Shown: one piece after another, positions 8,909-16,715 of the stretch | How positions within the stretch are numbered: the stretch's first letter is position 1 | Layout of the letters: every line of letters starts with the position of its first letter | DNA from: Clostridia bacterium | GTDB taxonomy: Bacteria > Bacillota_A > Clostridia > TANB77 > CAG-508 | Length of the DNA: 46,598 nucleotides | Direction: 5' to 3' | Assembly (NCBI GenBank): GCA_022791475.1 | Contig: JAAVZD010000011.1 | Location: 1-46,598, forward strand | Notes under the pieces: generated by a model | Databases searched by the model: none | Seen by the model: the letters and a program-made list of their open reading frames with translations, nothing else | What the model was told of the DNA's origin: nothing | Program-made: the position numbers and the translations under genes

Positions 8909-10447
8909 ATGGAAAAGCTAAAAAACAAATTCAAATCCATACGAATGAAACTATTTTCGTCACTATGTGTAGTAGTAATACTAATAGTACTATTTTTAAT
9001 TATAATAAATAATGTAGTACTAGAAAGTTTTTACATGTACTCAAAAGTAGAAACAATAAAAACAACCTATAAAAAAATAAATCAATATTTTAATGAAATA
9101 TCAATAAATGGATTTTCAGAAGTAGATATTGATGAAGAATTAAATAAAATAGCAGTAAAGAATGATTTTGAAATATTAATTAAAAATAATGAAAACTTAT
9201 TACTATACAGTTCAGATGAAAAACTAAATTCAGCAATAGATAAAATAAATGAAGTGATAATGCAACAAGATAGAAGATATAACATTAAATACCAAGGAAA
9301 TAAAGATATAATAATTTATAATAAAAATAATGTAACAATTAGAAAAATAGTAGATGTAAAAAACAATATAAATTATATGTTTCTTACAGCTGAATTAGAT
9401 AATGGTTACATACTTTATATAAGAATACCAATTTCTCCAATACAAGAAAGTGTAAGAATTTCTAACAATTTGCTAATATTAATAGGAGGAATATCAATTA
9501 TAATAGCAGGAATTATAGCATCATTCATATCTAGAAAATTCACAAAGCCTATAACAGAGCTTAATGATATAACAACTAATATGGCAAAATTAGATTTTAG
9601 TAAAAAATATATCGAAAATGATACTGATGATGAAATAAACAATTTAGGAAAAAATATAAACTTAATGTCATCAAAACTAGAAACAACAATTAAACAGCTA
9701 AGAACAACAAATATTGAGTTAGAAAAAGACATAGAAGAAAAATCAAAAATAGATGAAATGAGAAAACAATTTATTTCAGATGTATCACATGAACTAAAAA
9801 CACCAATAGCATTAATACAAGGCTATGCAGAAGGTCTAATTGAAAATGTAAATACAGATGATGAATCAAGAAAGTTCTATGCAGAAGTAATATTAGATGA
9901 AACAAATAAAATGGATACACTTGTAAAACAATTATTAGAATTAATGAAACTAGAATATGGAAAAAGAGAATTTAATGATACAGAGTTTAATATAGTAGAA
10001 TTAATAAATGAAGTAATAAGAAAATGTAAAGTAATGTTAGAAGAAAGAGATATACAAGTAGAATTTAAGCAAAAAAAGGAAACGATAAATGTAGTAGCAG
10101 ATGATTTTTATATAGATCAAGTAATAACAAATTACATTACAAATGCAATAAAACATGCTAAAAATGTACAAGGAAAAAAACAAATAAAAATAGAATTAGA
10201 AGAAACTAAACAAAATAAAATAAGAATAAAAATATTCAACACAGGAGAAATAATAAAAGAAGAAGACCTAGAAAGAATATGGAAACGTTTTTATAAAATA
10301 GATTCCTCAAGAAACAGAGAAGATGGTGGAACAGGAATAGGTTTAGCACTAGTAAAAGCAATAATGGCAAATTATGAAAATAGATTCGGCGTAGAAAATA
10401 AAGGAAATGGAGTAGAATTCTATATAGAACTAAATAAAAAAATGTAA
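8909..10447 (+). CDS. Membrane sensor histidine kinase
   Basis: Partner of the preceding response regulator. From the chosen start (ATG 8909, preceded by AAAAAGGAAG) it has 512 residues: TM1 at about 13-36, an extracellular sensor region of about 150 residues with no recognised fold, TM2 at about 186-208, a HAMP linker (FTKPITELNDITTNMAKLDF), a HisKA domain with the phosphorylatable histidine in FISDVSHELKTPIALIQGYAEG, and a HATPase_c domain with N-box NYITNAIKHA and G-box GGTGIGLALVKAIM. The longer ORF starting at 8792 reads through repeat DNA and lacks a ribosome-binding site. The signal sensed is unknown. Confidence 0.94.
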   Translation: MEKLKNKFKSIRMKLFSSLCVVVILIVLFLIIINNVVLESFYMYSKVETIKTTYKKINQYFNEISINGFSEVDIDEELNKIAVKNDFEILIKNNENLLLYSSDEKLNSAIDKINEVIMQQDRRYNIKYQGNKDIIIYNKNNVTIRKIVDVKNNINYMFLTAELDNGYILYIRIPISPIQESVRISNNLLILIGGISIIIAGIIASFISRKFTKPITELNDITTNMAKLDFSKKYIENDTDDEINNLGKNINLMSSKLETTIKQLRTTNIELEKDIEEKSKIDEMRKQFISDVSHELKTPIALIQGYAEGLIENVNTDDESRKFYAEVILDETNKMDTLVKQLLELMKLEYGKREFNDTEFNIVELINEVIRKCKVMLEERDIQVEFKQKKETINVVADDFYIDQVITNYITNAIKHAKNVQGKKQIKIELEETKQNKIRIKIFNTGEIIKEEDLERIWKRFYKIDSSRNREDGGTGIGLALVKAIMANYENRFGVENKGNGVEFYIELNKKM

Positions 10448-10448
10448 G

Positions 10449-10470
10449 GGCACGGAGTACCGTGCCTTTT
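10449..10470 (+). terminator. Palindromic terminator, second GGCACGG/CCGTGCC copy
   Basis: GGCACGGAGTACCGTGCC followed by TTTT, immediately after the kinase stop codon. It is nearly identical to the terminator after udg. Confidence 0.85.
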
Positions 10471-10621
10471 ACTATTGAATAGAAAAATTTAAAAAAACTT
10501 TTCAACAATAAAAAATAATAAATTACAACCTTTGATAAGATAAAATATATAAAATTAAAGTATTATAAAAATATATAATGTAAAATGTTGAAAAACATAA
10601 ATTTAAGGCGATGAAAAATTC

Positions 10622-10650
10622 TTTACATACTAACAAAATTATGTTAATAT
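10622..10650 (+). promoter_or_regulatory. Sigma-A-type promoter for the sortase gene
   Basis: TTTACA (10622-10627), 17-bp spacer, TAATAT (10645-10650). It leaves a leader of about 110 nt before the sortase start. The rest of the gap from 10470 to 10620 is AT-rich with nothing assignable. Confidence 0.65.
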
Positions 10651-10766
10651 AAAGACAAGCAAAGGGTTGCAACATTGCTAAAATAATAAGTAAAAATTAA
10701 TTCAAATGAAAATATTAAAATACAAAAGTAAACAATACAAATAAAAAAGGAAGGTGAAGCATATGT

Positions 10767-11348
10767 ATGTTAAAAACTAAAAAATTTTTTTTATACATAT
10801 TCATAATTTTAATTTCTATAATAATTTTTATATCAACATTTTATAATCTATTAAAATTTTTTAATATTCAAAAAAAGCAAACTAATATAAGTTTAGTTCA
10901 AAAAAATAATAATATAAATCCAATAAATGCAACATTAATAAGTGATGAAATAGGAATACAATTTAAAAAAGGTAGTAATTGGAGAATTATAATTTCAAAA
11001 ATAAATCTAGATGCACCAATTTTAGAAGGCACATCAAAAGAAGTCTTAAGAAGAGGAGTTGGACATTTTGAAACTACAAGTAAATTGAATGGAAATGTAT
11101 GTCTAGCTGCACATAATCGTGGATATAAATATAATTATTTTCAAGAAATTAAAAATTTAGAAATAGGAGATATAATAACATATGTAACAAAAAACGAAAA
11201 TAAAAAATATGAAGTAATAAGAAATGAAATAATTAAAGAGACTGATTTATCATGTATAGAAAATACTAATGAAAATATAATAACATTAATAACATGTGAA
11301 GAAAACAAAAAAAAATGCAGAAGATGTGTTCAAGGAAAAGAAATTTAA
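10767..11348 (+). CDS. Sortase family protein
   Basis: Membrane-anchored transpeptidase that would cleave a C-terminal sorting signal and attach the protein to the cell wall or another subunit. Residues 6-28 form a signal-anchor helix. The catalytic domain carries the sortase signatures WRIIISKINLDAPILEGT, GVGHFETT, the catalytic His in CLAAHNRG, the catalytic Cys in LITCEENKKK and the Arg in RRCVQ. The exact class is uncertain (class D-like). An overlapping five-codon ORF starts at ATG 10763, in the +2 frame and four bases upstream, and could affect initiation. No LPxTG substrate gene is adjacent, so this is an orphan housekeeping-type sortase. Confidence 0.88.
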   Translation: MLKTKKFFLYIFIILISIIIFISTFYNLLKFFNIQKKQTNISLVQKNNNINPINATLISDEIGIQFKKGSNWRIIISKINLDAPILEGTSKEVLRRGVGHFETTSKLNGNVCLAAHNRGYKYNYFQEIKNLEIGDIITYVTKNENKKYEVIRNEIIKETDLSCIENTNENIITLITCEENKKKCRRCVQGKEI

Positions 11349-11378
11349 TTTATAAACTCTCAAATTTATTTGCAAACT

Positions 11379-11413
11379 AAAAAGTAGGCAGTTACCCCGC
11401 TGCCTACTTTTTA
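11379..11413 (+). terminator. Terminator after the sortase gene
   Basis: A 13-bp stem, AAAAAGTAGGCAG with CTGCCTACTTTTT. Confidence 0.9.
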
Positions 11414-11453
11414 ATAGTATAGGGAAAATCGACTTTTTAAAATACATTTTACG

Positions 11454-11502
11454 TTGTAAGGGTCGCCCAAAGTGCGACCCACATGTAATCAGCCACTTTT
11501 GT
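11454..11502 (+). repeat. REP-like palindrome, GTAGGGGCG family variant
   Basis: TGTAAGGGTCGCCCAAAGTGCGACCCACATG then CAGCCACTTTTG: same frame as other copies but with a GGGTCGC/GCGACCC hairpin in the middle. Confidence 0.75.
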
Positions 11503-11513
11503 TCTTTCTATAT

Positions 11514-11546
11514 AAAAAAGAACCTAAACAAAATTAGGTTCTTTTA
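11514..11546. terminator. Isolated hairpin with T-run
   Basis: The stem AAAAGAACCTAA with TTAGGTTCTTTT. No gene ends directly before it, so it may close an unseen small RNA or be part of the neighbouring repeat. The rest of the 11348-11771 gap holds no ORF I can support. Confidence 0.55.
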
Positions 11547-11690
11547 GAAAATAAAAGGGGATGTTAGTTAAGTTCTAAAAGGGTAATATTAGTTTCTTAA
11601 CTATGTATATAATATACCAATAATATTTGTCTTTTTTGTGAACAAAAAGCAAACTTATTGAAAAGAAAGTATTAAGATAAAATTAAAATG

Positions 11691-11766
11691 AGTCAAAAGG
11701 GACGGGGTAAATTGGCTCACTTTATCTTTTAAAGTGAGTCAATTTACCCCATCCCTTTTGATGACT
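11691..11766. repeat. Long inverted repeat of the GGGACGG family, also terminator of rubrerythrin gene
   Basis: Arms AGTCAAAAGGGACGGGGTAA and its near-complement (TTACCCCATCCCTTTTGATG) enclose a second stem, TCACTTT-AAAGTGA. The whole forms one hairpin of more than 30 bp, directly after the rubrerythrin stop codon on the minus strand. Confidence 0.85.
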
Positions 11767-11770
11767 TATT

Positions 11771-12304
11771 TTAATAATTTTCAGCTTTAATTTCGAAATA
11801 AGATTGTGGATGCTTGCAAACTGGGCAAATTTTTGGAGCTTCTGTTCCAACAACAATGTGTCCACAGTTTCTACATTTCCAAATAACTATACTTCCTTTT
11901 TTGAAAACTTCTCCATCTTGAACATTTTGTAAAAGTTTTCTATATCTTTCTTCATGTTCTTTTTCAACTGCTGCAATTCCTCTAAAAGTAGCAGCTATTT
12001 CTGTGAATCCTTCTTCTTCAGCTTCTTTTGCAAAAGTAGCGTACATGTCTGTCCATTCATAGTTTTCTCCAGCTGCTGCATCTGCTAAATTAGACATTGT
12101 ATCTCCAATTCCATTTAAATACTTAAAATGAAGTTTAGCATGTTCTTTCTCATTTTCAGCTGTTTCTAAAAATATAGCAGCTATTTGCTCATATCCTTCT
12201 TTTTTTGCTACACTTGCAAAATAAGTGTATTTATTTCTTGCTTCAGATTCTCCTGAAAAAGCAGCTCTTAAATTAGCTTCTGTTTTTGAACCTTTTAATT
12301 CCAT
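11771..12304 (-). CDS. rbr: Rubrerythrin
   Basis: Non-haem iron peroxidase that reduces hydrogen peroxide in anaerobes. Residues 1-135 form the ferritin-like four-helix domain with the di-iron glutamates in [40 protein letters not shown] and [11 protein letters not shown]. Residues 140-177 form the rubredoxin-like domain with four cysteines (CRNCGHI and CPVCKHP). Length (177) is typical. The start follows TTAGGAGGTATTAAT. A good promoter lies on the minus strand about 54 bp upstream. Confidence 0.97.
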   Translation of the reverse strand: MELKGSKTEANLRAAFSGESEARNKYTYFASVAKKEGYEQIAAIFLETAENEKEHAKLHFKYLNGIGDTMSNLADAAAGENYEWTDMYATFAKEAEEEGFTEIAATFRGIAAVEKEHEERYRKLLQNVQDGEVFKKGSIVIWKCRNCGHIVVGTEAPKICPVCKHPQSYFEIKAENY

Positions 12305-12357
12305 ATTAATACCTCCTAATTTTTTATGAGAGAATAATTCCCAAATTTACTTTTATA

Positions 12358-12386
12358 GTTATAATATAAAAGTAAGAAAATGTCAA
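12358..12386 (-). promoter_or_regulatory. Promoter of the rubrerythrin gene
   Basis: On the minus strand, TTGACA (12386-12381), 17-bp spacer, TATAAC (12363-12358). Confidence 0.7.
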
Positions 12387-12407
12387 GATAAAAAAAGTAA
12401 AATAGCT

Positions 12408-12475
12408 GTCAAAGAACTGTAAATATAAATGTTAAAGGCTTATTAAAAAATTATTTATATTTACAGCTCTTTGAC
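12408..12475. repeat. Imperfect palindrome GTCAAAGA...TCTTTGAC
   Basis: Arms GTCAAAGAACTGTAAATATAAAT and its complement (ATTTATATTTACAGCTCTTTGAC) each about 23 bp long surround a 22-base loop. No gene ends here on either strand, so it is more likely a small mobile palindrome than a terminator. Confidence 0.65.
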
Positions 12476-12570
12476 TACTCTACTAATTACAGATACTAAT
12501 TATAAAATTTATAAAAAACTATTGACAAAGGTATTATATAATGAAAAAATAGTATAAAAGTTAGAGAAGA

Positions 12571-12650
12571 ATTAGAAGTTAATTAGGTAGTTATTTCAAG
12601 GAAATTACCACAATTCCAACTTCTAACTTCCAACCTCCAACTTCTAATTA
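12571..12650 (+). repeat. Inverted-repeat element, TTAGAAGTTGG family, copy 2
   Basis: ATTAGAAGTTAATTAGGTAG at the left and CCAACTTCTAACTTCCAACC and CCAACTTCTAATTAAG at the right. The core contains GGTAGTTATTTCAAGGAAATTACC, itself palindromic. It lies in the dut leader, ending at its ribosome-binding site just as copy 1 ends at that of tsf. Confidence 0.8.
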
Positions 12651-12670
12651 AGAAAGGAAATGATTATAAA

Positions 12671-13132
12671 ATGGAAAAAATAAGAGGATTTGAAGTAGCA
12701 AAAGGTTTTGAAGATAAAAACATCAATTTACCAGTAAGGAAAACAAAATATTCAGCAGGTTATGATGTAGAAGCAGCAGAAGACTGCATAGTACCATCTT
12801 TTAAAAAAGGAATGAAACCAACATTAATAAAAACAGGAATAAAAGCATATATGGCAGATGATGAAGTGCTAATACTAGCAAATAGAAGCTCAAACCCAGG
12901 AAAAAAAGGCTTAATACTAGCAAATAGTATAGGAGTTATAGATAAAGACTACTATGGAAACCCAGACAATGACGGACATATAATGTTTGCATTCTTCAAT
13001 ATAAAAGAAGAAGACATCGAAATAAAAAAAGGAGACTGCATAGGCCAAGCAATATTCCAAAAGTATTTAGTAACAGATAATGATGTAGCAGAAGGAACCA
13101 GAGAGGGAGGATTTGGATCAACAAGTAAATAA
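12671..13132 (+). CDS. dut: dUTP diphosphatase
   Basis: Hydrolyses dUTP to dUMP and pyrophosphate, keeping uracil out of DNA; this complements the uracil-DNA glycosylase at 2.0 kb. Trimeric dUTPase motifs are in order: AGYDVEA (motif 1), RSSNPGKKGL (motif 2), ANSIGVIDKDYYGNPDNDGHI (motif 3, substrate-binding Tyr), GDCIGQAIFQ (motif 4) and REGGFGST (motif 5, P-loop-like). At 153 residues it is full length. It starts after AAGAAAGGAAATGATTATAAA. Confidence 0.94.
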   Translation: MEKIRGFEVAKGFEDKNINLPVRKTKYSAGYDVEAAEDCIVPSFKKGMKPTLIKTGIKAYMADDEVLILANRSSNPGKKGLILANSIGVIDKDYYGNPDNDGHIMFAFFNIKEEDIEIKKGDCIGQAIFQKYLVTDNDVAEGTREGGFGSTSK

Positions 13133-13219
13133 ACAAAAAACTGTTGAATTATGTAAAATATTATGATATAATGTATGCATGACGCAAAAGTTTAGTTCAA
13201 AGTAGAAAGGAGATTTCAT

Positions 13220-13357
13220 ATGGAAATGACAACAGCGAACGAAATGATGAAAGACCTAACGGCGGAACAGCAGCAGCTCGTAAATGAAATTATGGAAAAA
13301 GAGAACAGGCAGGCGAAGGTAGACAAGATTGTCGAAGAGGAGCTGGCCAAATTCTAA
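13220..13357 (+). CDS. Small acidic helical protein, 45 aa, GC-rich codons
   Basis: A short ORF with a strong ribosome-binding site (AAAGGAGATTTCAT before ATG 13220) and its own terminator directly after the stop. The protein (MEMTTANEMMKDLTAEQQQ..., ending VEEELAKF) is charged, lacks Gly, Pro and Cys, and should form one long amphipathic helix. Codon use (GCG, CAG, CTG, GCC, GTC) is much richer in G+C than all neighbours, which suggests recent acquisition or a constrained sequence. It faces the por operon tail to tail. No family recognised. Confidence 0.65.
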   Translation: MEMTTANEMMKDLTAEQQQLVNEIMEKENRQAKVDKIVEEELAKF

Positions 13358-13365
13358 GATCCAAG

Positions 13366-13398
13366 AACCACCAGTCAAAAATTAGACTGGTGGTTTTT
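13366..13398 (+). terminator. Terminator after the 45-aa ORF
   Basis: The stem AACCACCAGTC with GACTGGTGGTT followed by TTT; it may also serve the convergent por operon. Confidence 0.88.
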
Positions 13399-13400
13399 AA

Positions 13401-14366
13401 TTAATTATTCACTAAGTTATTCTCCGACATAGCTTCAAGGGTCAAAAGTTCTTCCCATCTCTTATCAACTTCTTTTTGAAATTCCTCAATCATCCATTCA
13501 TTACCAGGTTTAAACATATGCTTAAAACGTCTTTGTGGTCTTAAAAATTCTTCAATAGGTAACTTTTTAGCAGGTTTATATGTTATTTTATATTTACCAT
13601 CTACTACTTCATAAAGTGGCCAATAACAAGTATCTACTGCAAGTTTATTTATTTTCATAAGTTCATCTGTAGGGTAACCCCAACCTCTAGGGCATGGAGA
13701 AAGTATATTTAAAAATGTTGGGCCTTCAGTATAAATTGCTTTTTCAGATTTTTCATACAAATCTTTAAAGTTCGCCATAGCAGCTGTTTGTGCTACATAT
13801 GGTAAATGATGTGAAACCATAATTTGCGTTAAATCTTTTCTTACTTGCATTTTACCAGGTATAACTTCGCCAGCAGGAGAAGTTGTTGTATCTGCAAACT
13901 TTGGTGTTGCTGAAGAACGTTGAATACCTGTGTTCATATATGCACCATTATCATAACATACATATGTCATGTCATGACCTCTTTCCATAGCTCCTGATAA
14001 ACTTTGAAGTCCTATATCATAAGTTCCACCATCTCCACCAAATGTAATGAATTTAGTATGTTCATTCTCTTTTATTTTACCTTTTCTTTTTAAAGCCTTA
14101 TAAGCAGCTTCAGCTCCTGAGCATGTTGCAGCAGCACATTCAAAAGCTGTATGAATATAAGAGCAGTCCCAAGAATTATAAGGGTAAATACAAGTAGAAA
14201 CTTCCATACAACCAGTAGCATTAGAAACTACAGCATGGTCACCTTCTTTTAAAGCTCTCATAACCATTCTAGCTACAACAGGAGCACCACAACCAGCACA
14301 CATTCTATGACCTGAAACAAATACAGGTGGCTTATTTGCAACTATTTCTTTTAAATTATATGCCAT
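13401..14366 (-). CDS. porB: 2-oxoacid (pyruvate):ferredoxin oxidoreductase, beta subunit
   Basis: The thiamine-diphosphate-binding subunit of the four-subunit pyruvate:ferredoxin oxidoreductase, which oxidatively decarboxylates pyruvate to acetyl-CoA and reduces ferredoxin. Cysteines for the proximal 4Fe-4S cluster are in HRMCAGCGAPVV, and the ThDP motif GDGGTYDIGLQSLSGAMERG is complete with the later NTGIQRSSATP. At 321 residues it matches PorB. It is the last gene of the minus-strand operon porC-porD-porA-porB and its ATG directly follows the porA stop codon. Specificity for pyruvate over branched 2-oxoacids is inferred, not proven. Confidence 0.92.
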   Translation of the reverse strand: MAYNLKEIVANKPPVFVSGHRMCAGCGAPVVARMVMRALKEGDHAVVSNATGCMEVSTCIYPYNSWDCSYIHTAFECAAATCSGAEAAYKALKRKGKIKENEHTKFITFGGDGGTYDIGLQSLSGAMERGHDMTYVCYDNGAYMNTGIQRSSATPKFADTTTSPAGEVIPGKMQVRKDLTQIMVSHHLPYVAQTAAMANFKDLYEKSEKAIYTEGPTFLNILSPCPRGWGYPTDELMKINKLAVDTCYWPLYEVVDGKYKITYKPAKKLPIEEFLRPQRRFKHMFKPGNEWMIEEFQKEVDKRWEELLTLEAMSENNLVNN

Positions 14367-15558
14367 TTATTTATCACCTCTCTTTAACCCAAAATATCTA
14401 TATGGATTATCAACTTTTCCAGTTTTAACAATTTCCAATAAATCATTATACACACCTTCAATATCTTTAGCAGTAGTATCTCTACCACCAATACCATAAA
14501 TGTAGTTAACAGTAGGTACGTGGGCGTTATTCACAAACATTCCAGAAGTAACATCTGTAAATAAAGCGCCACCACAAGCATTTAAAGAATCTGCTCTGTC
14601 AAGTACAGCTAAAGCTTTTACATTTGAAAGTGCTTTTGAAATTTCTTCAGCAGGGAATGGTCTATATACTCTTACTTTTAATAAGCCTGCTTTAATTCCT
14701 TTATTTCTTAACTCATCTACTACAACTTTAGTAGTTCCAGCAGTAGAGTTCATACATACAATAGCAACTTCAGCGTCATTTAATTTATATTCTTCAAATA
14801 AAGAATAACTTCTGCCAGTTAATTTTTCAAATTCTTTAGAAACTTCCAAAATAACATTTTTAGCATTTCTCATTGCATTTGCTTCTTGGTATTTATGTTC
14901 AAATAAATATGCTTGTAAATCCATAGGGCCAACGCTAATAGGTTCTTTGCTATTTAATAAATAATGTTCAGGTTTATATTCTCCTACAAACTTTTTAGCA
15001 ACATCATCTTCTAATAACTCAATATTTTCTATTGAATGTGAAGTTATAAATCCATCTTGACACACTGTTACAGGAAGCATAACATCTTTATGCTCGCCAA
15101 TTCTATGAGCCATAAGTAAATTATCATATGCTTCTTGATTATTTTCAGAAAATAGCATAATCCAACCACTATCTCTAATTGCCATTGCATCTGAGTGGTC
15201 ACAATGTATATTTAGTGGACCTGAAATAGCACGGTTTACCAAAGGCATAACAATAGGAAGCCTTAATGAAGAAGCTATTTGAATCATTTCCCACATTAAA
15301 GCCAATCCATTAGAAGAAGTAGCTGTCATAGCTCTTCCGCCCAGCCGCCTCAGCACCAATACAAGCACTCATAGCACTATGTTCACTTTCAACTGCAACA
15401 AATTCAGTATCAACCACTCCATTACTTACAAAAGTAGAAAAATACTGAGGTATTTCAGTAGAAGGTGTAATAGGAAAAGCAGCAACAACATCAGGGTTAA
15501 TTTGCTTCATAGCGATAGCAGAGGCCTCATTGCCACTTAAACGTTCACGTATACTCAT
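14367..15558 (-). CDS. porA: 2-oxoacid (pyruvate):ferredoxin oxidoreductase, alpha subunit, interrupted by +1 frameshift at CGG
   Basis: Alpha subunit of the same complex. The first frame gives MSIRERLSGNEASAIAMKQI to ACIGAEAAG; then CGG (C at 15339) puts the ribosome out of frame and a stop follows nine codons later. Dropping the C gives GCT GGG GGA AGA GCT ATG, restoring the conserved EAAGGRAMTATSSNGLAL, and the rest is full-length to the stop (1192 bases, 397 codons plus one base). No other lesion is present and the start, spacing and operon position are normal, so I annotate one gene read through a +1 shift at codon 74. The alternative is a pseudogene or a sequence error. Confidence 0.85.
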
Positions 15559-15575
15559 AATTTTTATCTCCTTTT

Positions 15576-15866
15576 TTATTCTTCTTTCATTTCTATTGCA
15601 TTAAAAGGACAAACATTGGCACAAATACCACAACCTTTACAATAGTCATAGTTAAAATCTTCTCTTTTTTGTTCTTTATTAACTGGAATAGCATTTTCTG
15701 GGCAAACAGGAAAACACAAACCACATTGTTTACATTTTTCTTCTAAATAAACAGGTTTAACACTTCTCCAATCACCAGTTTTAAATTCCAAAGAATTTCC
15801 AGCATCATACATAGTTCCACCAGGCGTTAAATTTTGCCAAGGTGATTCTTTATTAATTTTAGTCAT
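15576..15866 (-). CDS. porD: 2-oxoacid:ferredoxin oxidoreductase, delta (2x4Fe-4S ferredoxin) subunit
   Basis: The electron-carrying subunit of the Por complex. Two CxxCxxCxxxCP clusters are visible: CKQCGLCFPVCPENAI and CKGCGICANVCPFNAI, in a 96-residue protein, with an N-terminal arm (NLTPGGTMYDAGNSLEFKTG) typical of PorD. It lies between porC and porA with gaps of 19 and 17 bases. Half a TTAGAAGTTGG-family repeat overlaps the end of porC and its GGTTGGAAGGAG tract provides the porD ribosome-binding site. Confidence 0.94.
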   Translation of the reverse strand: MTKINKESPWQNLTPGGTMYDAGNSLEFKTGDWRSVKPVYLEEKCKQCGLCFPVCPENAIPVNKEQKREDFNYDYCKGCGICANVCPFNAIEMKEE

Positions 15867-15870
15867 AATC

Positions 15871-15897
15871 TTCTCCTTCCAACCTCTAACCTTTAAC
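15871..15897 (-). repeat. Half copy of the TTAGAAGTTGG repeat at the porC-porD junction
   Basis: On the minus strand GAAGTTAAAGGTTAGAGGTTGGAAGGAG matches one arm of the element (split: GAAGTTAAAGGTT and AGAGGTTGGAAGG). It includes the porC stop codon (TAG) and the porD ribosome-binding site. Confidence 0.6.
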
Positions 15898-16461
15898 TTC
15901 TTGCAACGCTAGTTGCAAAGCTTTCATATTTCCTTCAATAACATCAGGCTTTTTAGCAAATTTATGTTTAAAAGAAGTTTTCATATCATTTAAAAATTCC
16001 TCTTCTGTCATTATATTTGAAACTTTTACAATAGCTGCAAGCATTGGAGTATTAGGAAAATATCTTCCTAAAGCTTCTTCTGAAATTTTTCTTGCATCAA
16101 TAGTATAAATTTTCCCTTTATAACCTTTAAGCAAAGGTCTAATACTTTCTATATCTTTAGTTGTATTAATAACAATTGCCCCTGTTTCTTTTAAGCCAGC
16201 TGTAACATCTACACTTTCTAACAAAGTATCATCAACAATTACAACATAGTCAGGTTCATAAATATTGCTATGTAAACGAATAGGTGATGTACTTATTCTG
16301 TTGTAAGCAGTAATAGGAGCCCCCATTCTTTCAGGGCCATATTCAGGAAAACCTTGAATATATTTACCTGTATTAAATGCAGCATCAGCAAGAAGCAAAG
16401 AAGCAGTTTTAGCACCTTGACCACCTCTACCATGCCATCTAATTTCTATAATATTATCCAT
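15886..16461 (-). CDS. porC: 2-oxoacid:ferredoxin oxidoreductase, gamma subunit
   Basis: First gene of the por operon. The N-terminus IRWHGRGGQGAKTASLLLADAA is the gamma-subunit signature, followed by YGPERMGAPITAYNRIS and YVVIVDDTLLE. At 191 residues it is full length. The gamma subunit helps bind coenzyme A and hold the complex together. The start follows GGAAAGGATTTATGATAT. Upstream lies a 250-bp gap shared with the divergent cca gene, filled mainly by a repeat. Confidence 0.95.
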   Translation of the reverse strand: MDNIIEIRWHGRGGQGAKTASLLLADAAFNTGKYIQGFPEYGPERMGAPITAYNRISTSPIRLHSNIYEPDYVVIVDDTLLESVDVTAGLKETGAIVINTTKDIESIRPLLKGYKGKIYTIDARKISEEALGRYFPNTPMLAAIVKVSNIMTEEEFLNDMKTSFKHKFAKKPDVIEGNMKALQLALQEVKG

Positions 16462-16545
16462 ATATCATAAATCCTTTCCTATATAAAGATAAGTAAAGTA
16501 TATGCCTAAATATGCTAAAAGTCAAGGAAAAAAGTTAGACATAAT

Positions 16546-16670
16546 ACTAAAAGGGACGACCTTTTTTCACAAATTTTTACTAAAAGAGACACCTCTTAAA
16601 TTTTTATTATTTTAAAGAATTATTTCTTTTAGTAATTTTTTTCGAAAAAAGGGCGTCCCTTTTAGTAAAA
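16546..16670. repeat. Inverted repeat ACTAAAAGGGACG, 125 bp
   Basis: Arms ACTAAAAGGGACGACCTTTT and its complement (AAAAGGGCGTCCCTTTTAGT) face each other, with a partial third unit, ACTAAAAGAGACACC, inside. It belongs to the GGGACG-type family. It is placed between divergent porC and cca and could separate their promoters. Confidence 0.8.
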
Positions 16671-16715
16671 AGTGAAATATTGTGGTACAATAATAAATAG
16701 AAAAGGGAGAAATGT

